22,657 nucleotides of DNA from a virus, in IMG/VR virus record IMGVR_UViG_3300044568_001189, positions 1 to 22,657 of that record. One strand, 5' to 3'. This document shows positions 1 to 5,327 of the stretch, one piece after another. Under the pieces are notes generated by a model. The model was not told where the DNA came from. It saw nothing but the letters and a program-made list of their open reading frames with translations, and made no database searches. Within the stretch, counting starts at the first letter, position 1; each line of letters opens with the position of its first letter. Both the position numbers and the translations under genes were made by a program.

Positions 1-84
1 TTGATTATATGTTTAGTAATTTTAACGGTCATGCTTCCGCTGGCCATCATTAATTTAGGGGTAATGAAATGGAAAGAGAAATAG
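1..84 (+). CDS. C-terminal end of a small membrane protein (cut by window edge)
   Basis: The first reading frame is open from base 1 to a TAG at 82-84 and reads as a hydrophobic stretch (LIICLVILTVMLPLAIINLG) followed by a short basic tail, MKWKEK. This is what the end of a membrane-anchored protein looks like: one transmembrane helix, then a positively charged cytoplasmic tail. It overlaps the start of the next gene (ATG at 69) by 16 bases, an arrangement seen repeatedly along this operon. The N-terminus lies outside the window, so family and length cannot be given. An internal ATG at 31 would give only 17 residues and is unlikely to be the true start. Confidence 0.5.
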   Translation: MIICLVILTVMLPLAIINLGVMKWKEK

Positions 85-251
85 ATCAAGACATAGACTG
101 GTTGTATGCACAAACTGTAAAAGGCGGTCTTAAACGACCAACTGAAAAGCAGGAAGATGAATTTGAATATTTAGTCAGCCGATATAGACGGTTGTTAGGC
201 TTAACTGTTTCATCAGCTAGAACACGAGCTTTCAAGGAAGTTATGATGTAA
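69..251 (+). CDS. small hypothetical phage protein, 60 aa
   Basis: The ATG at 69 has a good ribosome binding site (AGGGG, about 57-61) seven to eight bases upstream. The product is acidic in its first half and basic in its second (YLVSRYRRLLGL...SARTRAF), looks wholly helical, and has no membrane segment or cysteines. I do not recognise a named family; it reads as a soluble early phage protein. It overlaps the end of the preceding membrane protein by 16 bases and is followed by a 36-base gap, the largest near the window start, so a weak promoter there cannot be excluded. Confidence 0.6.
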   Translation: MEREIDQDIDWLYAQTVKGGLKRPTEKQEDEFEYLVSRYRRLLGLTVSSARTRAFKEVMM

Positions 252-287
252 TTAACGTTTCCACCAATAAACTTATGGAGTTATCCC

Positions 288-503
288 ATGCCCGACAAAA
301 AGATGGTTGGGGGTAAGCATTATTTATTACCGATCCAACCTGTTACTTACATCCATGCTAACAATCTACCGTTTATGGAAGGTAACATAATAAAGTACAT
401 TACGCGTCATCGAAGCAAGAATGGCGCAGAAGATATAAAGAAAATCATACACTACTGTGAACTAATCTTGGAGCTTGAATACAATGAACGACCTACAACG
501 TGA
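288..503 (+). CDS. DUF3310 family protein
   Basis: The 71-residue product has the DUF3310 pattern: an N-terminal GGKHY (residues 8-12), then NNLPFMEGNIIKYITRHRSKNGAEDIKKIIHYCELI (about residues 25-60, shown here as one run of short motifs: FMEGNIIKYITRH, then KNG, then EDIKKIIHY). In the family these are the conserved H-Y near the start and the 'GN-IKYI-R---KNG-EDLKKA--YL' helix pair. DUF3310 domains occur in many phage early regions; the domain is also found in T7 gp1.7, a nucleotide kinase, but this short stand-alone form has no visible P-loop, so kinase activity should not be assumed. GGAG at 277-280 lies seven bases before the ATG. The gene overlaps the next by 20 bases. Confidence 0.8.
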   Translation: MPDKKMVGGKHYLLPIQPVTYIHANNLPFMEGNIIKYITRHRSKNGAEDIKKIIHYCELILELEYNERPTT

Positions 504-948
504 AGCACAACGAAAAAGATGCCTTGAGTATTATCATAAGAATAAAAAAGCCATACACGAACGAGTTAAATTGAAACGCACAGCAGATAAATTAAAAAAA
601 CGCATAGCGGAGAATTCAATTCTTCCTCCAGTACCTCAAAAAAGCATCACTAAGAAAGAAATAATGGCTTTAATCGGCATTAAAGCATTGATGCTCGATA
701 AGATCGTTAAAGACCCTCGCTATTGTATGCCTAAACATGCCGCGACGCATATTGACGGTTCAATTCTATTCAACCGAGCTGAGATCATGGATTGGCTTCC
801 TTATATAAGAGAAGTTTGCGCGTTCATGTATAAACGTCCTCCGATCAAGCTTACAGGAATGGCAGCGCAGATCGTCCAATTCATGCACCGCAGTAAAGAC
901 ATGGAGATGTATTGCGATGAAATTAGACGCAGGGGCAACAATGAATAG
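484..948 (+). CDS. AlpA/excisionase-like helix-turn-helix protein, 154 aa
   Basis: I place the start at ATG 484, with GGAG at 470-473 about ten bases upstream; an in-frame TTG at 475 has no room for a ribosome binding site. Residues 1-40 are strongly basic and helical (many Lys/Arg). Residues 55-110 resemble a MerR/AlpA-type winged helix: KKEIMALIGI, then a DPRYCMPK segment like the 'DP-FPKP' wing of AlpA regulators, then FNRAEIMDWL, which matches the family ending '-F---E---WL'. The role is inferred as DNA binding, possibly early gene regulation. The basic N-terminal tail is an addition to the simple AlpA fold. There is no integrase here, so an excisionase role is not supported. Confidence 0.6.
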   Translation: MNDLQREAQRKRCLEYYHKNKKAIHERVKLKRTADKLKKRIAENSILPPVPQKSITKKEIMALIGIKALMLDKIVKDPRYCMPKHAATHIDGSILFNRAEIMDWLPYIREVCAFMYKRPPIKLTGMAAQIVQFMHRSKDMEMYCDEIRRRGNNE

Positions 949-1207
949 ACAGCTTGACTTCGCATTGATGTTAAAAGTGTTGTATATGAGGGGTCATACA
1001 TTATCTGATATAGCTAGAAAGACAGGTACATCAGTAAATACATTATCAACAGCAAAACAAGAAACTAAAGCCCCACCAGCAGGATGGTTAGAAGGCATCG
1101 CGATGCTGGATTATTGGCTTAAAGCGACAGGCGAACCCCCACCACGAATAGGTGATTACATTGAACTTGGAGAATATTATGAAGATGAAATATCCACTAC
1201 CGAATGA
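941..1207 (+). CDS. small helix-turn-helix protein, 88 aa
   Basis: The start is ATG 941, five bases after AGGGG (931-935); an in-frame ATG at 917 lacks a clear ribosome binding site and would lengthen the overlap with the preceding gene. Residues 7-40 (ALMLKVLYMRGHTLSDIA, then GTSVNTLS) fit a helix-turn-helix in which 'LSDIARKTGTS' is the first helix and turn. The C-terminal part, GWLEGIAMLDYW followed by EPPPRIG, resembles small phage proteins that pair an HTH with a short helical tail. It is probably a DNA-binding regulator in the early operon, though operator and target are unknown. It overlaps its upstream neighbour, the AlpA-like gene, by eight bases. Confidence 0.6.
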   Translation: MNRQLDFALMLKVLYMRGHTLSDIARKTGTSVNTLSTAKQETKAPPAGWLEGIAMLDYWLKATGEPPPRIGDYIELGEYYEDEISTTE

Positions 1208-1379
1208 AAATGCCAGATGTCTTGGTAGCAACTGCGACAAAAAAGAAAACTGCTCCAGATACTTAAGTATTGAGATCGACACCAAAGATTACATGTGGCA
1301 CGGTGACTTCAAGAAAGAACTTAAACAAATGGAATGTGACCTTTTTATTGATTTTCGAGGCAATTACTATGAGCATTGA
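1179..1379 (+). CDS. small Cys-motif (possible zinc-binding) protein, 66 aa
   Basis: The start is ATG 1179 with GGAG at 1169-1172; an upstream in-frame GTG at 1152 is inside the previous gene and lacks a ribosome binding site. The product carries CLGSNCDKKENCSRY (residues about 14-28), a C-x4-C-x5-C-x-R-Y arrangement that recurs in small phage proteins, plus a fourth Cys near residue 53 (MECDLF). Four cysteines could bind one zinc ion or an iron-sulfur cluster; this is inference. It overlaps the upstream HTH gene by 29 bases and the next gene by 11. Function is unknown. Confidence 0.6.
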   Translation: MKMKYPLPNENARCLGSNCDKKENCSRYLSIEIDTKDYMWHGDFKKELKQMECDLFIDFRGNYYEH

Positions 1380-1758
1380 GAGAGAGTTTTTAAAAAAGCT
1401 TAGATACGCTAGCTTATTAGAAAATGATTTAAGAAAAGAACTTGAAGAACTCCTCGCCCAACCTGAGCAGACTGAGCAAGAGCCTTTTGATTGGGAAACA
1501 AAAAAGAAAAGTTATCTCGATGAAATAGATAGGTTAGGTATGGAGGCTAATAAAGATCAAGAGGAGATAGATAGATTGACAGACCTCTTGTTTTCTAAAC
1601 CTGCAACATATATTGGCAAGACGCAGTGGATGCAAGTACCTGAGCCTTTGAGTGAAAAAGATATTTGCCAGATATTAATAAAAAAAGAATGGAAAGGGTT
1701 TGTTGATTTGGTTCGTATTATAGAAAAAGCACACGGTATTGGGGAAGATGATGAGTAA
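1369..1758 (+). CDS. tandem-cassette protein 1 (LLAQPEQ / HGIG family), 129 aa
   Basis: The start is ATG 1369, eight bases after GAGG (1357-1360). This is the first of a row of related proteins. It has the N-terminal block MSIEREFLKKL, a short helix ending in ELLAQPEQ (about residues 28-35), an acidic helical middle, possibly coiled coil (residues about 48-68), and the C-terminal motif HGIGEDDE. The middle differs from copies 2 and 3: 'QEPFDW' replaces 'QEPVAW' and the 'PLY-AP' segment is absent or much changed. Proteins with 'LAQPEPEPVAW ... PLYTAPP' are common in phage early regions and have no known function. The codons for the final HGIG hold the ribosome binding site of the next gene. 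Confidence 0.6.
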   Translation: MSIEREFLKKLRYASLLENDLRKELEELLAQPEQTEQEPFDWETKKKSYLDEIDRLGMEANKDQEEIDRLTDLLFSKPATYIGKTQWMQVPEPLSEKDICQILIKKEWKGFVDLVRIIEKAHGIGEDDE

Positions 1759-1770
1759 AGAAAGAGAGTT
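1739..1770 (+). repeat. 32-base direct repeat, copy A (cassette gene junction)
   Basis: Matches 2231-2262 with one mismatch. It spans the end of one gene, the ribosome binding site, two tandem ATGs and the first codons (MSKEREL) of the next gene. Offset 492 bases. Confidence 0.85.
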
Positions 1771-2146
1771 GTTAAGACGGGTTAAGGTGTTACTGGAGTG
1801 TTCTAATATGGAACCATTGCAAGATCAAGCTGACATTATTATTAAAGAGATACAACAACTCCTCGCCCAGCCTGAGCAAGAGCAAGAACCTGTGGCTTGG
1901 AAAGTAGTAGATAGAACTACTGGAGATTTTATGTTTTCTAGGGTTAAACCAATGGGACGCTCATATAAATATGATGTGGTAATACCGCTCTACACAGCAC
2001 CAACAGCCCGAAAACATTTAACTGGCATAGAAATATCACAAGGGTTTAAAGGTGATGATGACGCTACACACCCATACAGTTATTGGGCAGGTATTAATTT
2101 TGCTGAAAAGCATCACGGTATTGGAGGTGGGAATGAACATCGTTGA
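1751..2146 (+). CDS. tandem-cassette protein 2 (LLAQPEQEPVAW / PLYTAP / HGIG family), 131 aa
   Basis: Two ATGs lie in tandem (1748 and 1751); the second is better spaced (five to six bases) from GGGGA at 1741-1745, which sits in the HGIG codons of the preceding gene. The order of motifs is MSKERELL at the start, LLAQPEQEQEPVAW at about residues 36-49, VIPLYTAPTA at about residues 76-85, a helical segment with ...SYWAGINFAEKHHGIGGG, and a short tail. This matches the full family layout. Function unknown; no catalytic motif is visible. The gene shares near-identical DNA with the copy at 2243 in its 5' end and in the QPEQ block, pointing to recent duplication or recombination. Confidence 0.65.
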   Translation: MSKERELLRRVKVLLECSNMEPLQDQADIIIKEIQQLLAQPEQEQEPVAWKVVDRTTGDFMFSRVKPMGRSYKYDVVIPLYTAPTARKHLTGIEISQGFKGDDDATHPYSYWAGINFAEKHHGIGGGNEHR

Positions 2147-2243
2147 ATGGTTTTATGTAGTTATGGCAATAGGGATAGTATGGATAGTTTTGACTGCCCC
2201 TTATTTACTTGAGAAATTAGTAAAAGCATTTTGGAGAAGATGA
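2133..2243 (+). CDS. 36-aa single-pass membrane protein
   Basis: The start is ATG 2133, five bases after a strong GGAGG (2123-2127) that lies inside the GIGGG codons of cassette protein 2. The product begins MNIVEWFYVVMAIGIVWIV (one transmembrane helix, about residues 4-24) and ends with a basic tail, EKLVKAFWRR, so the C-terminus should be cytoplasmic. Its stop overlaps the ATG of cassette protein 3 (ATGA at 2240-2243), and its last codons carry GGAG that serves that gene. Function unknown. The strong ribosome binding site and tight coupling are the reasons to treat so short an open frame as real. Confidence 0.55.
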   Translation: MNIVEWFYVVMAIGIVWIVLTAPYLLEKLVKAFWRR

Positions 2244-2262
2244 TGAGTAAAGAAAGAGAGTT
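2231..2262 (+). repeat. 32-base direct repeat, copy B (cassette gene junction)
   Basis: Partner of 1739-1770. Within the cassette a second repeat, the CTCCTCGCCCA-CCTGAGCA block, occurs at 1450, 1859 and 2324 and encodes LLAQPEQ each time. Confidence 0.85.
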
Positions 2263-2620
2263 ACTGAAGAAGGTATTAGCAACGGGGTGGCTAGATCACA
2301 CGTTAAGTTGTGAAGTAGAAACGCTCCTCGCCCAACCTGAGCAAGAGCCTGTGGCTTGGATTACAGAATGGGTACAAAGATATAGACATAACGATACTCC
2401 AATTATAGATAGAGCTGTGTCGTTTACAAAAGGGGATGCACCTGCTGCGCCAAATCCTAATTACATACCCCTCTACCTAGCACCACCAAAACGTGAGCCT
2501 TTTGGTCCTGAAGAAAGGCAAAGACTATCAAGAGCATATAGTACCGAAGCTGAACAAGTAGCTTTTGAAGAGGGTATTATTTTTGCTGAGATTTCATACG
2601 GTATTGGAGGTGGGGAATGA
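2243..2620 (+). CDS. tandem-cassette protein 3 (LLAQPEQEPVAW / PLYLAPP / HGIG family), 125 aa
   Basis: The start is the second of two tandem ATGs (2240, 2243), six bases after GGAG (2233-2236). Motifs in order: MSKERELLKKV, TLLAQPEQEPVAW (about residues 27-39), YIPLYLAPPKREPFGPEERQ (about residues 76-95) and, at the C-terminus, GIIFAEISYGIGGGE. The PLY-APPKRE-F-----E block is the most family-typical copy in this window. The last codons contain GGAGG and then overlap the next ATG (ATGA, 2617-2620). The 5' end repeats the DNA of the 1751 gene with one mismatch in 32 bases. Function unknown. Confidence 0.65.
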   Translation: MSKERELLKKVLATGWLDHTLSCEVETLLAQPEQEPVAWITEWVQRYRHNDTPIIDRAVSFTKGDAPAAPNPNYIPLYLAPPKREPFGPEERQRLSRAYSTEAEQVAFEEGIIFAEISYGIGGGE

Positions 2621-2871
2621 GTGCGGTGTTAACTAGCGCAGAACAAAATGAATTGCACGCTCTTTTAAGACAACAAGGAAGTCTAACTCAAGATGATTGT
2701 TGGGATGCTATTGAAGTATTTGAGAAGTTCTTAAAAGAAAAGCGTGAGCGTATAAATCATGATGACATATTAGATCGCTCTATAGATGGAAGTTTTGAAT
2801 ATAGAGATGGATTCATGGATGGAGTTATGTTCGCTGAAAATCATCACGGCATTGGAGAGAAAGATGAATAA
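2617..2871 (+). CDS. tandem-cassette protein 4 (HGIG-tailed), 84 aa
   Basis: The ATG at 2617 overlaps the upstream stop (ATGA) and lies six bases after GGAGG (2606-2610). This copy has a different N-terminus (MSAVLTSAEQNELHALL...) and no QPEQ/VAW block, but keeps the C-terminal module: a helical ...YRDGFMDGVMFAENHHGIGEKDE, close to the FAEKHHGIGG of cassette protein 2. It therefore looks like a mosaic: the shared C-terminal module joined to an unrelated N-terminal part. As in its neighbours, the HGIG codons provide GGAG for the next start. Acidic and soluble; function unknown. Confidence 0.6.
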   Translation: MSAVLTSAEQNELHALLRQQGSLTQDDCWDAIEVFEKFLKEKRERINHDDILDRSIDGSFEYRDGFMDGVMFAENHHGIGEKDE

Positions 2872-3133
2872 CATAAAAGAACTAACAGAACTATATGGCG
2901 TAACTGCAAAAACACCAGATAGCTTAAATATATTTATAACCGAGGTTTATAGTCATGGCTATCATGACGGCAAGGAGTTTTCATCTACACCTATATCACT
3001 ACGTGACCACTTTGCTGGCTTGGCTATGCAGGGATTGTTAGCTTCAGATATAAATACAAAATGGGATGAAAATGATATCGCTTTGATTGCTTACGGGCAA
3101 GCTGATGCAATGATGGAAAGGAGAGAGAAATAA
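2864..3133 (+). CDS. phage protein with SLRDHFAGLAMQ motif, 89 aa
   Basis: The start is ATG 2864, six bases after GGAG (2854-2857) in the HGIG codons of the preceding gene; an earlier in-frame ATG at 2786 would sit deep inside that gene. The C-terminal half, SLRDHFAGLAMQGLLAS, followed by IALIAYGQADAMMERREK, is a pattern I recognise from many small phage proteins ('SLRDYFA--AM--L---------A--AY--ADAML--R'). No activity is known to me. It is helical, without membrane segments or cysteines. It closes the coupled cassette. Confidence 0.6.
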   Translation: MNNIKELTELYGVTAKTPDSLNIFITEVYSHGYHDGKEFSSTPISLRDHFAGLAMQGLLASDINTKWDENDIALIAYGQADAMMERREK

Positions 3134-3135
3134 AA

Positions 3136-3204
3136 ATGGCTAACAAGACAACCAACAAACAGCGTAAGAAAAATGTTTATAATGAATCAAACAAAAACAA
3201 TTAA
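3136..3204 (+). CDS. possible 22-aa basic peptide
   Basis: An ATG at 3136 follows the preceding stop by two bases and lies downstream of a purine-rich GGAGAGAG (about 3119-3126). It would give a 22-residue Lys/Asn-rich peptide (MANKTTNKQRKKNVYNES...) ending at TAA 3202-3204. It overlaps the next gene in a different frame. It may be a real peptide, a translational-coupling leader or chance; the sequence alone does not decide. Confidence 0.25.
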   Translation: MANKTTNKQRKKNVYNESNKNN

Positions 3205-3397
3205 AGAAATACGTTATTTATGTAGAATTAACGGTTTATCATTTAGAAAAAGTATTACCACTTTTAATAACAAACCGTTTTATTATTTTATCAATAGAGA
3301 AACGGGCGCTGTTGTGTTGTCTAATATGACTCTCTCAAGCGCATTAGATAACGCAGAAAAAATAAATGAGATCATCAATAATGAAACCAAAAATTAA
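3173..3397 (+). CDS. small phage protein (TIKEIRYLCRINGLSF), 74 aa
   Basis: The product contains TIKEIRYLCRINGLSFRKS, then NKPFYYFINRETGAVVLSNMTLSSALDNAE. This resembles a widespread small phage protein whose pattern is 'KEIR-LCR-NG-SFKR-----N---Y---DR-TG-V--SN-TL-SA'. The fold looks like a helix followed by a small beta sheet. Function is unknown to me. The ribosome binding site is weak for either possible start (ATG 3173 or ATG 3182), so the exact N-terminus is uncertain. It overlaps the next gene by 17 bases. Confidence 0.55.
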   Translation: MFIMNQTKTIKEIRYLCRINGLSFRKSITTFNNKPFYYFINRETGAVVLSNMTLSSALDNAEKINEIINNETKN

Positions 3398-3500
3398 ACG
3401 AGTAGGACGATTTTGGGTATGTGGAGGGCCTTACGAAATTGCAGGGTATGGACGCACGCCTTGTGAAGCTTATTTAAATTGGAGAAGCCAATGGTTTTAA
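3381..3500 (+). CDS. 39-aa phage protein (GxGxTPxEAYxxW)
   Basis: The frame from ATG 3381 to TAA 3498-3500 reads MKPKIKRVGRFWVCGGPYEI, then AGYGRTPCEAYLNWRSQWF. The pattern 'W-C--------G-G-TP-EAY--W' is one I associate with a very common small phage protein encoded just upstream of helicase or replication genes, so I treat it as real despite its size. It overlaps the helicase start by ten bases, and the helicase ribosome binding site (GGAG, 3481-3484) is inside it. Its own ribosome binding site is weak; translation may be coupled to the gene before it. Function unknown. Confidence 0.55.
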   Translation: MKPKIKRVGRFWVCGGPYEIAGYGRTPCEAYLNWRSQWF

Positions 3501-4834
3501 GACCTTATCAGGATGAAGCTGCTGATTTCTTGTACAGCCGTGATCGAGCGATGATCCTTGCACCAGTTGGTGCTGGCAAGACGGCCATTACTCTAACAGC
3601 TATGCAAGCAATGATACAGGACGGGCATGTTAAACGATTCTTAGTCCTCGCACCTAAACGTGTGTGTACTGACGTTTGGAGGCAGGAAGGGCTTAAATGG
3701 TCGCCTAAATTAACGATTAAAGTAGCAGTAGGACTAACAAAAATTAGAGTGGGGGCATTTTTATCATGTTCAGATATCGTCGTTACCAATTACGACAATC
3801 TGTTATGGCTTTGCCGTGAACGTCCAGACTTACTTAAAGGCTTTGACGGAATTGTTTTTGACGAGCTGACACGTTTGAAAAACCCGTCTGGATCACGTTT
3901 TAAAGCTTTGTTCAAAGTGATAGACCTGTTCAAGCTACGTTGGGGCTTGACCGGATCGTTTACTAGCAATGGTTTAGAAGATGTGTTTGGACAATGTAAA
4001 GTAGTAGACCAATCATTGCTAGGCAGAAGCAAAAACGCTTTCCTACAACAGTATTTTGTTCTGATGAATCGTGATTATGGTGAATGGGCTGCACGTCCTG
4101 ACTCCTTACCTAAGATTATGAAAACTATCAAACCCGCTACCTATCTGTTGGATGCAGGAGATTACGCTGATCTGATGCCACCTTTGCACATGGTTGAGAT
4201 TAAGTGCCAGATGGATATGGAACACTATAATACTATGAAGAAGGATTTAGTTGTAGCGTTTCCCAGTGCAACTGCGGTTGCAACTAATCTTGCAGTAGTG
4301 ACGGGTAAACTTCAGCAAATGAGTTCTGGATTTGTTTATCACTCGACATCTTCGCCCAGTAAGTCACCAGGTAAGTTCAACACTTCCACACAATCAATAT
4401 GGTTTTCTAGTCATAAATTCGATAGATTAGAAGAATTGCTTGCAGAAAATCAAAGAGATTGTACAATGATTTTTTACACCTACAAGGAAGAACTTGAAGA
4501 ACTCAAACGGAGATACCCTCACGCTCAAACATTAGATGATCCTAATGCCGTTGAACGTTGGAATACTGGGCAGATTGAGTTGTTGTTGGCGCACCCTAAG
4601 AGCGCAGGGCATGGTTTGAATCTTCAGCATCACGGCAATAAGATAGTGTTCTTATCATTACCGTGGTCATTGGAGTATTTTGAACAGGCAATCGGGCGCA
4701 TTCATCGGAGTGGTCAGAAACGTGAAGTGTGGTGTTATATTTTAATGACTGAAAATACTATAGACGAGCGCATTTATTCTGTTTTACAAGAAAAATGTAC
4801 GTTATCTGATATTGCAATAGCGGAGTTACGATGA
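3491..4834 (+). CDS. SNF2-type (superfamily 2) DNA helicase/translocase, 447 aa
   Basis: An ATP-dependent DNA translocase or helicase, probably acting in phage DNA replication or recombination. The start is ATG 3491, six bases after GGAG; an in-frame TTG at 3479 has no site. Visible motifs: LRPYQDEAADF at 3-13 (Q-like motif), Walker A PVGAGKT at 25-31, motif Ia-like VLAPKRVC, Walker B DELT at 124-127 (in place of the usual DEAH/DEAD), motif III LTGSFTSN (usual form LTGTP--N), and motif VI QAIGRIHRSGQ at 399-409 with its arginine fingers R403/R406. The 'IHRSGQ' ending and 'IVTNYDNLLWL' are typical of phage SNF2 proteins. It lacks the extra domains of chromatin remodellers. No polymerase or primase lies nearby. 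It overlaps the next gene by four bases (ATGA). Confidence 0.92.
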   Translation: MVLRPYQDEAADFLYSRDRAMILAPVGAGKTAITLTAMQAMIQDGHVKRFLVLAPKRVCTDVWRQEGLKWSPKLTIKVAVGLTKIRVGAFLSCSDIVVTNYDNLLWLCRERPDLLKGFDGIVFDELTRLKNPSGSRFKALFKVIDLFKLRWGLTGSFTSNGLEDVFGQCKVVDQSLLGRSKNAFLQQYFVLMNRDYGEWAARPDSLPKIMKTIKPATYLLDAGDYADLMPPLHMVEIKCQMDMEHYNTMKKDLVVAFPSATAVATNLAVVTGKLQQMSSGFVYHSTSSPSKSPGKFNTSTQSIWFSSHKFDRLEELLAENQRDCTMIFYTYKEELEELKRRYPHAQTLDDPNAVERWNTGQIELLLAHPKSAGHGLNLQHHGNKIVFLSLPWSLEYFEQAIGRIHRSGQKREVWCYILMTENTIDERIYSVLQEKCTLSDIAIAELR

Positions 4835-5016
4835 AATTAAGTTGGCGAAAACTAAATGAAGTATTACCGGATTTAGAAGAAGAAGAAGTTCTAACCCTTC
4901 TTGAGATGGAAAAAGTAGGTGCTAGACGTGCGATGGTTTTGATACGGCTACATCAACGTTTTTGCACCTTGAGGATGGCTAGAGAGCGCAATCAATTATT
5001 TGGGGAACAACAATGA
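4831..5016 (+). CDS. small helicase-linked protein, 61 aa
   Basis: The ATG overlaps the helicase stop (ATGA, 4831-4834), so translation is almost certainly coupled to it. The product is a charged, all-helical protein: an acidic EEEEVLTLLEMEK segment, then a basic RRAMVLIRLHQRFCTLRMARER segment. I recall similar short proteins directly after phage SNF2 helicases, which suggests, but does not prove, that it partners the helicase. No metal or catalytic motif; one cysteine. It overlaps the following gene by four bases. Confidence 0.6.
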   Translation: MKLSWRKLNEVLPDLEEEEVLTLLEMEKVGARRAMVLIRLHQRFCTLRMARERNQLFGEQQ

Positions 5017-5327
5017 TCTTTTATAACTGTGAAGAACTAGAAGCTAAACTTTATAAAGCTAGAATGATTAATTTATACCTTACTATAGCACTAATCATAT
5101 CCTTAATGGTTAATGTAGCATCAGCAGAATCAATTAACTGCACAACTTTTGGTACTTTAACAACCTGTACTAATGGAATGACTATTAATAGAATGGCATT
5201 AGGCACAAACATTACTACACCTGAATTGCCGATCTTACCACCAATGGAGCAAATAGCACCTGCTATGCTAGTTGCCCCATTTCCTCAAATTCAACCTATT
5301 GAGCCAATACCAGGCTTCAATAAGTAA
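5013..5327 (+). CDS. small secreted or membrane-anchored protein with Pro-rich tail, 104 aa
   Basis: The ATG at 5013 overlaps the previous stop (ATGA) and follows GGGGA (5001-5005). Residues 18-37 form a hydrophobic helix ending ...MVNVASA-ES, which looks like a signal peptidase site after a 17-residue cytoplasmic stretch; a shorter start at M18 (5064) would give a classical signal peptide but has no clear ribosome binding site. After it come two cysteines (NCTTFGTLTTC) that could form a disulfide in the periplasm, and a Pro-rich tail (PELPILPPMEQIAP...PFPQIQPIEPIPGF). There is no lipobox, so it is not an Rz1-type outer spanin by sequence. Function unknown. It is the last gene of the plus-strand operon. 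Confidence 0.6.
   Translation: MIFYNCEELEAKLYKARMINLYLTIALIISLMVNVASAESINCTTFGTLTTCTNGMTINRMALGTNITTPELPILPPMEQIAPAMLVAPFPQIQPIEPIPGFNK

Noticed and set aside
484-948. Excisionase of a temperate phage
   Set aside because: The AlpA-like fold is seen in excisionases, but no integrase, repressor pair or att site is visible here, so a general DNA-binding role is all that can be supported.
1369-2871. CRISPR-like repeat array
   Set aside because: The repeated blocks are coding, unequal in spacing and parts of overlapping genes; no short regular repeat-spacer pattern exists.
5295-5322. Hairpin AGCC-loop-GGCT as minus-strand terminator
   Set aside because: Only four to five base pairs and no T tract on the minus-strand side.
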